Assembly: GCA_030695415.1 (NCBI GenBank)
Contig: JAUYQZ010000047.1
Coordinates: 1 to 57,604 of the forward strand
Direction: 5' to 3'
DNA from: Hylemonella sp.
Lineage (GTDB): Bacteria; Pseudomonadota; Gammaproteobacteria; Burkholderiales; Burkholderiaceae_C
DNA length: 57,604 bases
Position 1 is the first letter of the stretch. Each line of letters begins with the position of its first letter. This document shows positions 16,851 through 25,671 of this stretch, one piece after another. A program made the position numbers and the translations under genes. The notes under the pieces were generated by a model, which was not told the origin of the DNA, searched no databases, and worked only from the letters and a program-made list of their open reading frames with translations.

Positions 16851-18242
16851 ATGAGCAGCACTCCGAGCATCGCCAAAGGCCGGTTCACCGCCTGGCTGGA
16901 CCAGCTCAACCCCTACGACCCTGACAAGCTGGAGCGCGACGGCGTCAAGCCCATCCGGGTGGAAGAGGCGCAGAGCAAGCGCACCCTGACGCGCATTGTG
17001 GTGGTCAGCTTCGTGCTCTTCATGGGCTGGGCGCTGTTTGCGCCGCTCGATGCTGGCGTCTCCGTCAGCGGCACCGTCGTCGTGCAGGGCAACCGCAAGG
17101 CCGTGCAGCACCCGGCCGGTGGTGTCGTCACCGAGCTGCTCGTGCGCGAGGGCGATGTCGTGCAACAGGGTGATGTGCTGCTCAAGATCAACCCGCTCAC
17201 CACCGAGGCCAACCTCTCCGGCGCCGAGCTCGACTACATCAATGCCCTGGCCACCGAATCGCGCCTGCAGGCCGAGCGCGAAGGCTCACCGGCCATCACC
17301 TGGCTGGCCGATCTGCAGGCCTACGGCGGCACCGAGCCGCGTGTGAGCGAAGCCAAGGCCCTGCAGGTCAAGCTCTTCCAGTCGCGCCGCAGCGAGTACG
17401 GCGACCAGCAGCGCATCTACCAGGAACAGCTCGTGGGCCTGCAGGCCCAGTTGCGCGAGCTGCAAAGCGTGCTGGCCCTGCGCAAGGAACAGCTCGGCGT
17501 CATCAGCGAAGAAGCCACCAGCAACCGCGAACTGGCCACCCAGGGTTTCATCCCGCGCAGCAAGGCCAACGAAGTCGAGCGCACCCGCTCGGAGATGCTC
17601 TCCAGCCTGTCCAACGTCACGGCCGAGATTGCGAAGATCCAGTCCGGCATTGCCGCCACCCGCCTGCAGCTCACCCAGCACCAGTCCACCTTCCGCAAGG
17701 AGGTCGACGCCCAGCTCGCCGACGTGCAGAAGAACCGCAAGGCCGGACGGGGCAAGGTGGAGGCCCTGCAGTTCGACCTCAGCCTGGCTGAGATCAAGGC
17801 CCCCGTCTCGGGGACCGTGGTGGCGCTGAAGGCCAACACCGTGGGTGGCGTCATCCAGAGCGGGCAGTTGCTGATGGAGATCGTGCCGCGGGACGGCCGC
17901 CTGATCGTGGAGGCGCAGGTGCCGCCCCAGTCCATCGACAAGGTGCACGAAGGCCTGCCGGCCGACATGCGTTTCTCGGCCTTCAACCTCAACACCACGC
18001 CGGTGATCCCGGGCAAGGTCATCCTGGTGGGGGCCGACAAGATCCCCGGCACCAGTCCGCAGCAGGGCGACTACTACCTGGCCCAGGTGGAGACCACCGC
18101 CGAGGGCGTGAAGCTGCTGGGCGACAAGGTGGTGCAGCCCGGCATGCCGGTGGAAGTGATCGTCAAGACCGGCGAACGGAGCTTCTTCAGCTATCTGATC
18201 AAGCCCTTGACCGACCGTTTTGCCCGCTCTTTCAAGGACTGA
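16851..18242 (+). CDS. type I secretion membrane fusion protein (HlyD family)
   Basis: 463 residues. One membrane helix lies near residues 45-63 after a short cytoplasmic stretch, followed by a biotinyl-lipoyl-like half domain (VQHPAGGVVTELLVREGDVV), a long coiled-coil hairpin (about 160-310), the second half domain (APVSGTVVALKANTVGGVI), and a beta-barrel. It bridges the inner-membrane ATPase and the outer-membrane channel. It lies 29 bases after the ATPase gene and five bases before the TolC-like gene, so the three form one operon. Confidence 0.94.
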   Translation: MSSTPSIAKGRFTAWLDQLNPYDPDKLERDGVKPIRVEEAQSKRTLTRIVVVSFVLFMGWALFAPLDAGVSVSGTVVVQGNRKAVQHPAGGVVTELLVREGDVVQQGDVLLKINPLTTEANLSGAELDYINALATESRLQAEREGSPAITWLADLQAYGGTEPRVSEAKALQVKLFQSRRSEYGDQQRIYQEQLVGLQAQLRELQSVLALRKEQLGVISEEATSNRELATQGFIPRSKANEVERTRSEMLSSLSNVTAEIAKIQSGIAATRLQLTQHQSTFRKEVDAQLADVQKNRKAGRGKVEALQFDLSLAEIKAPVSGTVVALKANTVGGVIQSGQLLMEIVPRDGRLIVEAQVPPQSIDKVHEGLPADMRFSAFNLNTTPVIPGKVILVGADKIPGTSPQQGDYYLAQVETTAEGVKLLGDKVVQPGMPVEVIVKTGERSFFSYLIKPLTDRFARSFKD

Positions 18243-18247
18243 GACCC

Positions 18248-19498
18248 ATGTACAAACGCATGTCGCGCACCTTTATAGCTATAGGTTTGATAGCAATTGG
18301 CGCCGCCGCCCATGCCGCCGGCGCCTTGAGCGACGCCTTCGACCAGGCCCGCAAGTACGACCCGCTGTTCCAGGCCGCCCGTTCCGAGCGCGACGCCAAC
18401 CTGGTGGCCTCGCAGGTGGCCGGCTCGGCCTACTATCCGCAGCTCCAGGGCAGCTACACCCAGCTGGAGACCGAGGCCAACACCCGCCAGACCTACACCC
18501 TGACCCAGCCCATCATCAGCGCCGAGCGCTATGCGACGCTGCAGGAGCGCGAGCCGCGCGAGCAACTGGCGAGCGCCACCTTCCAGCTGCGCGAGCAGGA
18601 CTTGAGCCAGCGCCTGGTCAAGGCCGTGGCCGAACTGCTGCGCGTCAATGAAGGTCTTCGCCTGAACAAGGCCAAGATCGACGCGCTGGAGAAGCAGTCC
18701 CAGTCGTCCCAGCGGGCCTTCGAGCTGGGGCAGGGCACGGTGACCGACGTGCGCGACGCCCGGGTGCGGCTCGACCAGGCGCGTGCGGATACGCTGACGC
18801 TGGAGGCGCAGACCGGTGCCGCGCAGCGGCAACTGACGGCCATCACCGGTGCGCCAGTGTCTTCGCTCCCGCTCAGCGTGCCGCGCCTGGAGCGCGCCGT
18901 GGCGCTGCAATCTGTCGACGAGTACATCGCCGGCGGCGCTCGGGCCAACCCGCAACTGGTGGTGGCGCAGCAGAACCAGCGCATCGGCGAGTTGGCGGTG
19001 ACCCGCGCCGACAGCGCCTGGCTGCCCACGCTATCGGCGGTGTGGATGAACACCACCTCCAGCAACGTCACGACCAACTACTCGGGCATTTCGGTCAGCC
19101 TGCCGCTGCAGGCCGGCAGCTTCTACCAGATGAAGGGGGCTGCCGCCAATGCGCTCAAGACGCAGGAGCAGACGCGCGATGCCGAGCTGCGCACGCGGCT
19201 GGAAGTGCAGCGCCTGTGGTCGCTGGTCAACGCCGGGCGCAGTGAGGTGGCCATCCGGCTGGAGGCGATCCAATCGGCCGAGCTGAGCGTGGAAGCCAAT
19301 GAGAAAAGTTTTCGCGGAGGCGTGCGCTCACAGATCGACGTGCTCAACAGCATCCAGATCCTGTATCAGGTGCAGCAGGATTACGTGAACGCCGTGCTCA
19401 CGCTGGCCGAGAACTACCTCAACCTGCTGCTGCAGTCGGCCATCCCGGCCGGCCAGGCGATCGCCAGTACGCAGGCCATCCTTTTTCCTACCCGGTGA
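18248..19498 (+). CDS. TolC-family outer-membrane channel of the type I system
   Basis: 416 residues, starting with a typical signal peptide (MYKRMSRTFIAIGLIAIG to about residue 24). Two outer-membrane efflux domains follow, rich in long amphipathic helices (for example KIDALEKQSQSSQRAFELG and the repeat RTRLEVQRLWSLV region). It would form the trimeric outer-membrane duct for the adhesin. It lies directly after the fusion protein and four bases before the first glycosyltransferase gene, which suggests that export and glycosylation genes share a transcript. Confidence 0.93.
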   Translation: MYKRMSRTFIAIGLIAIGAAAHAAGALSDAFDQARKYDPLFQAARSERDANLVASQVAGSAYYPQLQGSYTQLETEANTRQTYTLTQPIISAERYATLQEREPREQLASATFQLREQDLSQRLVKAVAELLRVNEGLRLNKAKIDALEKQSQSSQRAFELGQGTVTDVRDARVRLDQARADTLTLEAQTGAAQRQLTAITGAPVSSLPLSVPRLERAVALQSVDEYIAGGARANPQLVVAQQNQRIGELAVTRADSAWLPTLSAVWMNTTSSNVTTNYSGISVSLPLQAGSFYQMKGAAANALKTQEQTRDAELRTRLEVQRLWSLVNAGRSEVAIRLEAIQSAELSVEANEKSFRGGVRSQIDVLNSIQILYQVQQDYVNAVLTLAENYLNLLLQSAIPAGQAIASTQAILFPTR

Positions 19499-19502
19499 GC
19501 TT

Positions 19503-21158
19503 ATGGATGTGATCGACCTGCAGGCCACCCTCCGCCTTGCCGACCAGAAGCGCCAGGGCCAGCAATGGCGCGAGGCGATTGCGCTCTATCGCCAGTTGCA
19601 GGAACAGCTGGCGGGCCATGCCGCCTTGCATCACAACCTGGCGCTGTGCCTGCTCGGGGCGGGTGAGCTGATCGAGGCGCTGGCCCAGGCCGATCTGGCG
19701 CTGGCGCAACAGCCCGGCCTGTGGCAGGCCGCGGTGGTGAAGGCGCGGGCGCTGACCGCGCTGGGGCAGGCCGTCGAGGCAGCCGGCCTGCTGGAGGAAC
19801 TGCAGCCGACCCACCCCGAGCGCGGCGAGTTGGCGCTGGAACTCGCCACGATCGCCTTGCATGAGGAATGCAACGCCCGCCGTGCACGCGAGCTGGTGCA
19901 GCCCTGGCTGGCCAGTCCGGCGCACGCGGTGGACGCGCAGCTGACCGACCTGATGGCCAGCCTGTACGACCGGGATGAAGCGATTGAGAGCGCGCAGACG
20001 GTGAATGACCAGGCCATTGCCTTTGCGCGTGCCCACCTGGAGCGTGGTGTGGCCCCCAAGCTCTTCGGCACCACGCCGCCAGCTGCGCGCGCGAACCGCG
20101 TGCGCAAGCGCGTGGGCCTGCTCTCGCCCCTGTTCAGTTGCTCGCCGGTCTATTTCTTCTGCAGCGGCGCCTTCAGCCTGCTGGCGGCAGACTTCGACTT
20201 CTACTTCTTCAATCGCGGGCGCCGCAGCGACTGGGCCACGCAGGAGTTGCGCGGACTGGCTGCGAAGTGGTTTGACGTGCCCGACCTGACGGCGGAGGCC
20301 CTGGACGATTTCGTACGCCAGCACGCGCTGGACGTGCTGCTGGACCTGGGTGGTTGGATGGATCCGATCGGCCTGAAGGCCATCTCCACCAAGCCCGCCA
20401 AGCGCATGTACAAATGGGTGGGCGGGCAATCCATCACCACCGGGCTGCGCGCCTTCGACGGCTTCATCACCGACGCCGAGCAGACCCCGGCTGGCTATGA
20501 ACGCTGGTTCACCGAGCCCCTGCTGCGCCTGCCGCAGGGCTACATCTCCTACACGCCGCCGCCCTACCTACCGGCGCCCCAGCCGGCCCCGGAGCACGCC
20601 CATGTGCTGGGCATCATCGCCAACCCGGTCAAGGTGTCGCAGCCCTTCCTGGACGGCCTGCAGAACACCCTGCGCGAGCGCGCCCAGAACGGCCTGCCGC
20701 TGGAGCTGCATTTCATCGACAAGCGCTACCACCACCCGCAATTGCTGGAGCGCATACGAGTTGCCCTGCAGCCGGCGCTGGCGACGCTGGGTGACCGGGT
20801 CCAGCTGAAATTCATCGTGCCGGACAGCCACCAGGCCTACCTGGCGGCGGTGGCGGGCCTGAGCGAGATGATCGATACCCATCCCTATACCGGTGGCCTC
20901 ACCACGATGGAGGCGCTGAGCCTGGGCTTGCGCTGCAGCAGCGCAGCGGGCACGCTGTTCTGCGAACGCCACACCCATGCGCATGTGAACTTCCTGCGCT
21001 CGCCAGGCGATCGCCGCAAGCGGGCGCGACCTATCAAACCCGGTGCGGCTCGCCGGTCGCTCGTGCCTGTCGATTGCCCGCGCGCCAACCACGCTGCGCT
21101 GGCCCAGGCGCTGTCCCAGCTGTTCCGGTACGGCTCCCTGAAAGGGCTCGCAGCATGA
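19503..21158 (+). CDS. SPINDLY/OGT-like glycosyltransferase with TPR N-terminus
   Basis: 551 residues. Residues 1 to about 170 form TPR-like helical repeats (WREAIALYRQLQEQ, ALHHNLALCLLGAGELIEAL). The rest resembles the GT41 catalytic region: LDVLLDLGGWMDP, KPAKRMYKWVGGQSITTGL, and HPYTGGLTTMEALSLGL. GT41 enzymes and the related HMW1C group transfer GlcNAc or hexose from a UDP/GDP sugar to Ser/Thr or Asn of proteins, and the TPR part recruits the protein. Position straight after an adhesin exporter suggests the adhesin is the acceptor, modified in the cytoplasm before export. The sugar is unknown. The C-terminal 60 residues are basic and look less conserved. ATGA overlap with the next gene. 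Confidence 0.8.
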   Translation: MDVIDLQATLRLADQKRQGQQWREAIALYRQLQEQLAGHAALHHNLALCLLGAGELIEALAQADLALAQQPGLWQAAVVKARALTALGQAVEAAGLLEELQPTHPERGELALELATIALHEECNARRARELVQPWLASPAHAVDAQLTDLMASLYDRDEAIESAQTVNDQAIAFARAHLERGVAPKLFGTTPPAARANRVRKRVGLLSPLFSCSPVYFFCSGAFSLLAADFDFYFFNRGRRSDWATQELRGLAAKWFDVPDLTAEALDDFVRQHALDVLLDLGGWMDPIGLKAISTKPAKRMYKWVGGQSITTGLRAFDGFITDAEQTPAGYERWFTEPLLRLPQGYISYTPPPYLPAPQPAPEHAHVLGIIANPVKVSQPFLDGLQNTLRERAQNGLPLELHFIDKRYHHPQLLERIRVALQPALATLGDRVQLKFIVPDSHQAYLAAVAGLSEMIDTHPYTGGLTTMEALSLGLRCSSAAGTLFCERHTHAHVNFLRSPGDRRKRARPIKPGAARRSLVPVDCPRANHAALAQALSQLFRYGSLKGLAA

Positions 21159-21793
21159 TGAGCCTCCAGCTGGTGAGCACGCAGGATCTGGACGTCTGCC
21201 GCGACCTGCAGGCCGAAGCTCTGCTGGTCATGCCCTGCACCGACGTCCCCATGGCGCTTCGCGCTGCCACCCTCATGGCGCAGCGCGCCGGTGCGCCGGG
21301 CCATGTGTTGCTGGTGGAAGACCACGACGGCTGGGGTTTCATTCGCATCGTCAACCTTGTGTTCCGGCGCACGCACGGCCGCTACTTCGGCTACGTGGCG
21401 CAAGACGCCTTCGCTGGCCGGCTGTGGCTGACGCTGGCGCTCGATGCACTCCAACGCCCCGGCAAGCATCTCTTTGCCTTCAACGACGGCAAATGGCACG
21501 GCGCCTTTGCAGGCTTCGGCTTGGCCGAACGCGACTGGGCCAGCCACAACTACACCGACGGCAATTTCTTCCACCCCGGGTACCAGCGCCATTACGCAGA
21601 CGTTGAACTGTCGCTGCTGGCCATCAGCCAGGGGGCGTATATCCACGATCCGCGCAGCCTGCTGGTGGAGGTGGACTGGGCCAAGGACAAGGCGCACGTG
21701 GACGCGCAGGACCGTGCGCTCTACCAGGCGCGGGTGGCAACGGGGTTTGAGGGGCGGGTGATGTCGCCCGAGTTGCTTCAGATGGTGGCGTGA
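21155..21793 (+). CDS. uncharacterised protein, possible glycosyltransferase or accessory
   Basis: 212 residues from ATG 21155, which overlaps the previous stop as ATGA. A start at 21074 would intrude deep into the previous gene. I do not recognise a named family. Aromatic-rich segments such as FNDGKWHGAFAGFGL and YTDGNFFHPGYQRHYADVEL, an acidic VEDHDGWGF motif and a late Asp-rich stretch are reminiscent of GT-A-type sugar transferases with an ND or DxD nucleotide-sugar site. It sits between a GT41-like enzyme and another probable glycosyltransferase, and overlaps both by four bases, so it belongs to the same pathway. Function is inferred from context only. Confidence 0.65.
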   Translation: MMSLQLVSTQDLDVCRDLQAEALLVMPCTDVPMALRAATLMAQRAGAPGHVLLVEDHDGWGFIRIVNLVFRRTHGRYFGYVAQDAFAGRLWLTLALDALQRPGKHLFAFNDGKWHGAFAGFGLAERDWASHNYTDGNFFHPGYQRHYADVELSLLAISQGAYIHDPRSLLVEVDWAKDKAHVDAQDRALYQARVATGFEGRVMSPELLQMVA

Positions 21794-23010
21794 TGAAAAC
21801 CAATATCCAGCAAGGGAAGAACAAGGCGCCTATGAGTACCAGCACTGCAAAGGCCACGCCAGTCAAAGCGCCGGCGAAGAAGGCCGCCAAGGTGGGCGCC
21901 AAGGCCGTAGTGGCCAAAGCCAAGACACTGCCCAAGATCAGCGTCAAGGCCGCGCCGCTTGCCAGAAAGGCAAAGACTGTTGCGCCCCTCGTGAAGAAAA
22001 CCGGGGAGACAGCGGCCAGGAAGTCAACACCCACAGCGAGAAAGCGGTCCCCGGCGGCACAGCCCGGGCTCAAGCTGGTGGCTGCAGCGCCCGCCACCAA
22101 GACGTCGATCAAAGCCTCGCCCAAGCTTGCCGCGCCGAAGCCGGTGCAAGACAAGCTGCGCCTCTTCCAGATCTACTACCGGCCGGAACAACGCCAGCTC
22201 CTGGACCCTGCCTTCGAGCCCTACAACAACGAGGGCGACAACAGCCCGTTGCTGGAGTTCAACGTCTTTCGCAAGCTCATGAATTCGGAGCTGGTGCAGG
22301 GGGCGGAACTGTGGGGTGCGCTGTCGTGGAAGTTCAAGGAGAAGACGGGGCTGAGCGGCACGCAACTGCGCGGGGTGATTGAAAAGAACCCCGGCCACGA
22401 CGTCTATTACTGCAACCCCTTCCCCGAGCTGGAGGGCCTGTACCACAACCTGTGGCTGCAGGGGGAGACTTCCCACCCCAATTTCCTCATCCTCTGCCGT
22501 GATTTCTTCAAGGCCGCGGGGCTGGACGTGAATGCGCTGGAAGAGCTGCAGCCCAGCAGCCACTTTGCCGCATCCAATTACTTCGTGGCCACGCCGGCTT
22601 TCTGGCAGCGCTACTTGGCCTTCATCGACAGCACGGTGGCCACGGCTGAAAAGAACATGTCGGACACCGCCAAGGCCATGGTCTATTCAAGCGCCGCAGA
22701 CAAACGGGGTTTGCACGCCGGGGCTAGTTACCTGCCCTTTATCGTGGAACGGCTATTTGGCTACTTTTTGGCGCGGCATACGCACGGACTCAAAGTGTAC
22801 AAATATTCGCTTTTGTCGAACCAGCCTACCGAGAACGTGCACTTGAAGCTACTTGGACAGATGAAAGATGCAGCTGTGAAAAGTAAGTCGCTTTGGTTGG
22901 CTACATGCTGGATCAACTATCGAAACCTGTATTTTTCACAAGTTTTTGGAGCAGATTGGTGCAAAAGATACTTGGCCAAAATTTCCCCCCTTGTCGTCAA
23001 TTTCAAGTAA
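21790..23010 (+). CDS. probable glycosyltransferase-like protein with histone H1-like tail
   Basis: 406 residues. Residues 1 to about 115 are a lysine/alanine/proline-rich tail (KAPAKKAAKVGAKAVVAKAK and similar), like histone H1 C-termini and AlgP. Residues about 120-406 are a globular domain (LFQIYYRPEQ, ALSWKFKEKTGLSG, GHDVYYCNPFPELEG, YLPFIVERLFGYFLARH). That domain resembles uncharacterised proteins of polysaccharide clusters that I recall as glycosyltransferase-like, but catalytic residues cannot be named. ATG 21790 overlaps the previous stop. Codon use switches within the gene: GC-rich to about nt 22780, AT-rich after it. An internal ATG at 21832 (MSTSTAK) is an alternative start that keeps the tail. 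Confidence 0.65.
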   Translation: MMKTNIQQGKNKAPMSTSTAKATPVKAPAKKAAKVGAKAVVAKAKTLPKISVKAAPLARKAKTVAPLVKKTGETAARKSTPTARKRSPAAQPGLKLVAAAPATKTSIKASPKLAAPKPVQDKLRLFQIYYRPEQRQLLDPAFEPYNNEGDNSPLLEFNVFRKLMNSELVQGAELWGALSWKFKEKTGLSGTQLRGVIEKNPGHDVYYCNPFPELEGLYHNLWLQGETSHPNFLILCRDFFKAAGLDVNALEELQPSSHFAASNYFVATPAFWQRYLAFIDSTVATAEKNMSDTAKAMVYSSAADKRGLHAGASYLPFIVERLFGYFLARHTHGLKVYKYSLLSNQPTENVHLKLLGQMKDAAVKSKSLWLATCWINYRNLYFSQVFGADWCKRYLAKISPLVVNFK

Positions 23011-23016
23011 TTAGCC

Positions 23017-25656
23017 ATGAAAACGATATCAATTATTGACTTGACAGAGTCGCTGCATTTTAAAGAGATTGTTGACGGATTCATTTCATTTCAGGGGGAT
23101 CGTTATAAATTTATAGACTACAAAACCAATAGAAATCATAAAAGAGACTATTGTCTAGTTCTCGGCGCACATACAAAGCCAGAGCTTTTGTCAAAGCTTG
23201 AAGTGGAGAGAGGCAAGCTAATAATCTATAACCTTGAACAGTTTGCTGATGGATATGGGTGGCTGAGTGGCGGGTATAAATCCATACTAAAAAATAATCT
23301 TGTTCTCGATTATTCGTTGGCTAATGAGGCTCTATACCGTGAAATCGGTTCTGATTTCACTCATTTACCCGTGCCAATTTTCGATTCATTTGTAGATCCT
23401 CACTTGTCAGAAAATACGATGACATTTGGAGAGCCAATATACGATTTAATCATCTTCGGCATGGAGTGTCCTCGACGTCGTGAAATTGCGCTTGAGCTAA
23501 CACGGGCGGGGTTCAATGTTGCCTATGGTACAAATATTTGGGGTGGAGCAAGATTCAATGCGCTCAAGAACTCCTCGGCCGTTCTTAATCTGCATGTACA
23601 TGAGGGCGGGTTTCTTGAAACAACACGCTTAAACTATTGTATTGTTAATGGATTCCCTGTAATCAGTGAGTCGTCGCCTGGTGATCCATTGATGGAAATA
23701 TATTCAAAATATGTTCGTTTTATTCACCCGAGAGATATTTCTGCACAAATAGCTGAGCATCTAAAGGGGATTAGAACAGGAAGGCTAAAAGGACTTGATG
23801 TTCGGGAAAAACTTCGATCAGAATTGTCCCCGGCGTTAATTGAAACAGCCTTAGATCAATTAATCGAAAGAGCATCTTTGGAAAGAGATAGAGAGAGTTG
23901 TTATGTTAATGAAGATCAAAAAGTAAAGTTTTCAATGATTGAGGCTGCTGATCCGGAATCGGGATTGGCTTTCGATGATGTGGTCGAAGCTGCAGCAGGG
24001 CTGGACTACTCATCATTAGTTCAAGACGTCCTTGAAAACACGCAAATAATTTTAAATAAGTATCCGTACTTCGCAGCCGAAAATGAGCATAGTTTCTGGC
24101 AAGAAATTTTAGGCAAAGGGAGGCGCGCGAAGCATGGCGATGTTCGTGATTTGGTAAAGATTTACTCTGGATTGGTTGATTTAAAAGCTCCGTTATTGCT
24201 CGGAGATCTTCTGAAAAACTCAAGAACCATTGCAGCATCTTTCAAGAATATTCTCGTGGAAAGAATTTCTACAGCTGAAGATTCACTAATTGAAACGTAT
24301 GCAATCGAGCTTGCATCAATGGAACTAGATTGCGTTTCCGATTGGGCGTGGGACGTTGTTGATGCTCTGATTGATCAACTAATAAAACGCGGCTATGAAG
24401 AGGCTGGATATCGGATATGTATCGCCTTTCGAAACCAGCAGAAAAAGCTAGATGCGAAACTGCACGCAAAGTACGCTGCTTTCTTGTATGAGCGAGGCGA
24501 TCTGACGGCTGCGGTTAAGTCAGCACGAGTTGCTGTGTCCCAAGGGTTCGCTAGCCCAGGTTTGGTGAATTTGGCAAAAGCGCCAATTAGCCGTTATCCA
24601 GAAGAGTATAAGCGGGCACGCGAAGTGTTTGCAGACGTTGTTAAGGAAATTGTCCCTGTTTCAAAGGTTCTGGCGGCCTTGTCAGTCTATAAAGATCCGG
24701 CTGAATTTGTTCAGAGCCATAGTTCCATAAACTATGGTGGTCTTATTTCTGATTCGTATGACGTGAAGCGATCAAGCCAGACCTATGAAGGTATTGTGTA
24801 TGGAGCTGACAAACTGATTAAGTTTGATAAGAGTAATCTGGGGCTTAAAAAGTGTAAATTTCTCGCGATTGTTGGTCACTACAACGAGTCAGATATCTTA
24901 TTTTGGACTGTTGATTCGCTGAAGCGACAAGGCGCTGAGGTTATTGTTGTTGATAACTGGTCCGATGACAACGAGTTCGAAAGAGTAAAGTCAATCGCAG
25001 CGAATTTTGATTGTGTTGTGCATAGATATCCAGAGCAGCCTACTGGCAGTTATGACTGGAAAAAGATTCTTGACTTTAAGTCGGAGTTGGCGAGAGCTTA
25101 CAACGGATATTGGGTCGCGCACCAAGATGCTGACGAGATTAGACTAAGCTCTCTTTTGGGTTTTGAGTTCAATGAGATGCTCTCATACGCTGACTATCTA
25201 GGTTTTAATGCGATAGATCATCTGGTCCTGAACGTTAGACCCACGAACGACACATTTGTCGCGTCGAGAAATCCGTTCATGGTTTACTCGTACTTCGATT
25301 TCGGCGGAAGCGATCTCTCTAAGCAGATAAAGACCTGGAAGCAGGGTGGGCGGAAAGTCGATTTGTCTGGAACGGGTGGCCACTCCGTTTCATTCTTACA
25401 TAGAAAAGTATTTCCTCTTCGCCAGTTTCTATTCCATTTTCCAATCCGCAATACCGAGCAGGGCGCTAGAAAAATATATAGAGAAAGGTTGCCTAGATTC
25501 CTTAAGGAAGAAAGGTCAAAAGGATGGCACGTGCATTACGATGAATTTTTGAAGTCGTCATCAGAGAAGGTTGATCTGTTTGACCAAACACGGCTGTTGC
25601 CAATGTTTGATTTCCGGGCAATGTCGGCTGGCCGATTGTTTTGTGGTGGCAAATGA
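23017..25656 (+). CDS. large two-domain glycosyltransferase (GT-B-like plus GT2-like)
   Basis: 879 residues, AT-rich. The N-terminal 290 residues resemble a GT-B or CgeB-like domain (VLGAHTKPELLSKL, DLIIFGMECPRRREIAL, VLNLHVHEGGFLETTRLNYC, GFPVISE). The middle is helical, partly TPR-like (KYAAFLYERGDLTAAVKSAR). From about residue 609 there is a GT-A/GT2-type domain: FLAIVGHYNESDILFWTVDSL, VIVVDNWSDD, and a DxD metal/sugar site Asp704-Ala-Asp706 in HQDADEI. Two catalytic domains in one chain are common in enzymes that build capsule or glycan chains. It follows the previous gene after six bases and probably acts with it. Acceptor and sugar are unknown. Confidence 0.75.
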   Translation: MKTISIIDLTESLHFKEIVDGFISFQGDRYKFIDYKTNRNHKRDYCLVLGAHTKPELLSKLEVERGKLIIYNLEQFADGYGWLSGGYKSILKNNLVLDYSLANEALYREIGSDFTHLPVPIFDSFVDPHLSENTMTFGEPIYDLIIFGMECPRRREIALELTRAGFNVAYGTNIWGGARFNALKNSSAVLNLHVHEGGFLETTRLNYCIVNGFPVISESSPGDPLMEIYSKYVRFIHPRDISAQIAEHLKGIRTGRLKGLDVREKLRSELSPALIETALDQLIERASLERDRESCYVNEDQKVKFSMIEAADPESGLAFDDVVEAAAGLDYSSLVQDVLENTQIILNKYPYFAAENEHSFWQEILGKGRRAKHGDVRDLVKIYSGLVDLKAPLLLGDLLKNSRTIAASFKNILVERISTAEDSLIETYAIELASMELDCVSDWAWDVVDALIDQLIKRGYEEAGYRICIAFRNQQKKLDAKLHAKYAAFLYERGDLTAAVKSARVAVSQGFASPGLVNLAKAPISRYPEEYKRAREVFADVVKEIVPVSKVLAALSVYKDPAEFVQSHSSINYGGLISDSYDVKRSSQTYEGIVYGADKLIKFDKSNLGLKKCKFLAIVGHYNESDILFWTVDSLKRQGAEVIVVDNWSDDNEFERVKSIAANFDCVVHRYPEQPTGSYDWKKILDFKSELARAYNGYWVAHQDADEIRLSSLLGFEFNEMLSYADYLGFNAIDHLVLNVRPTNDTFVASRNPFMVYSYFDFGGSDLSKQIKTWKQGGRKVDLSGTGGHSVSFLHRKVFPLRQFLFHFPIRNTEQGARKIYRERLPRFLKEERSKGWHVHYDEFLKSSSEKVDLFDQTRLLPMFDFRAMSAGRLFCGGK

Positions 25657-25671
25657 GCGGGATGATTTAGC

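Noticed and set aside
20960..21158. Possible frameshift near the C-terminus of the OGT-like protein
   Set aside because: The last 60 residues are basic and look unlike the rest, but the frame still gives a protein-like CPRANHAALAQALSQLF and ends with a good ATGA overlap. No clear alternative frame was found.
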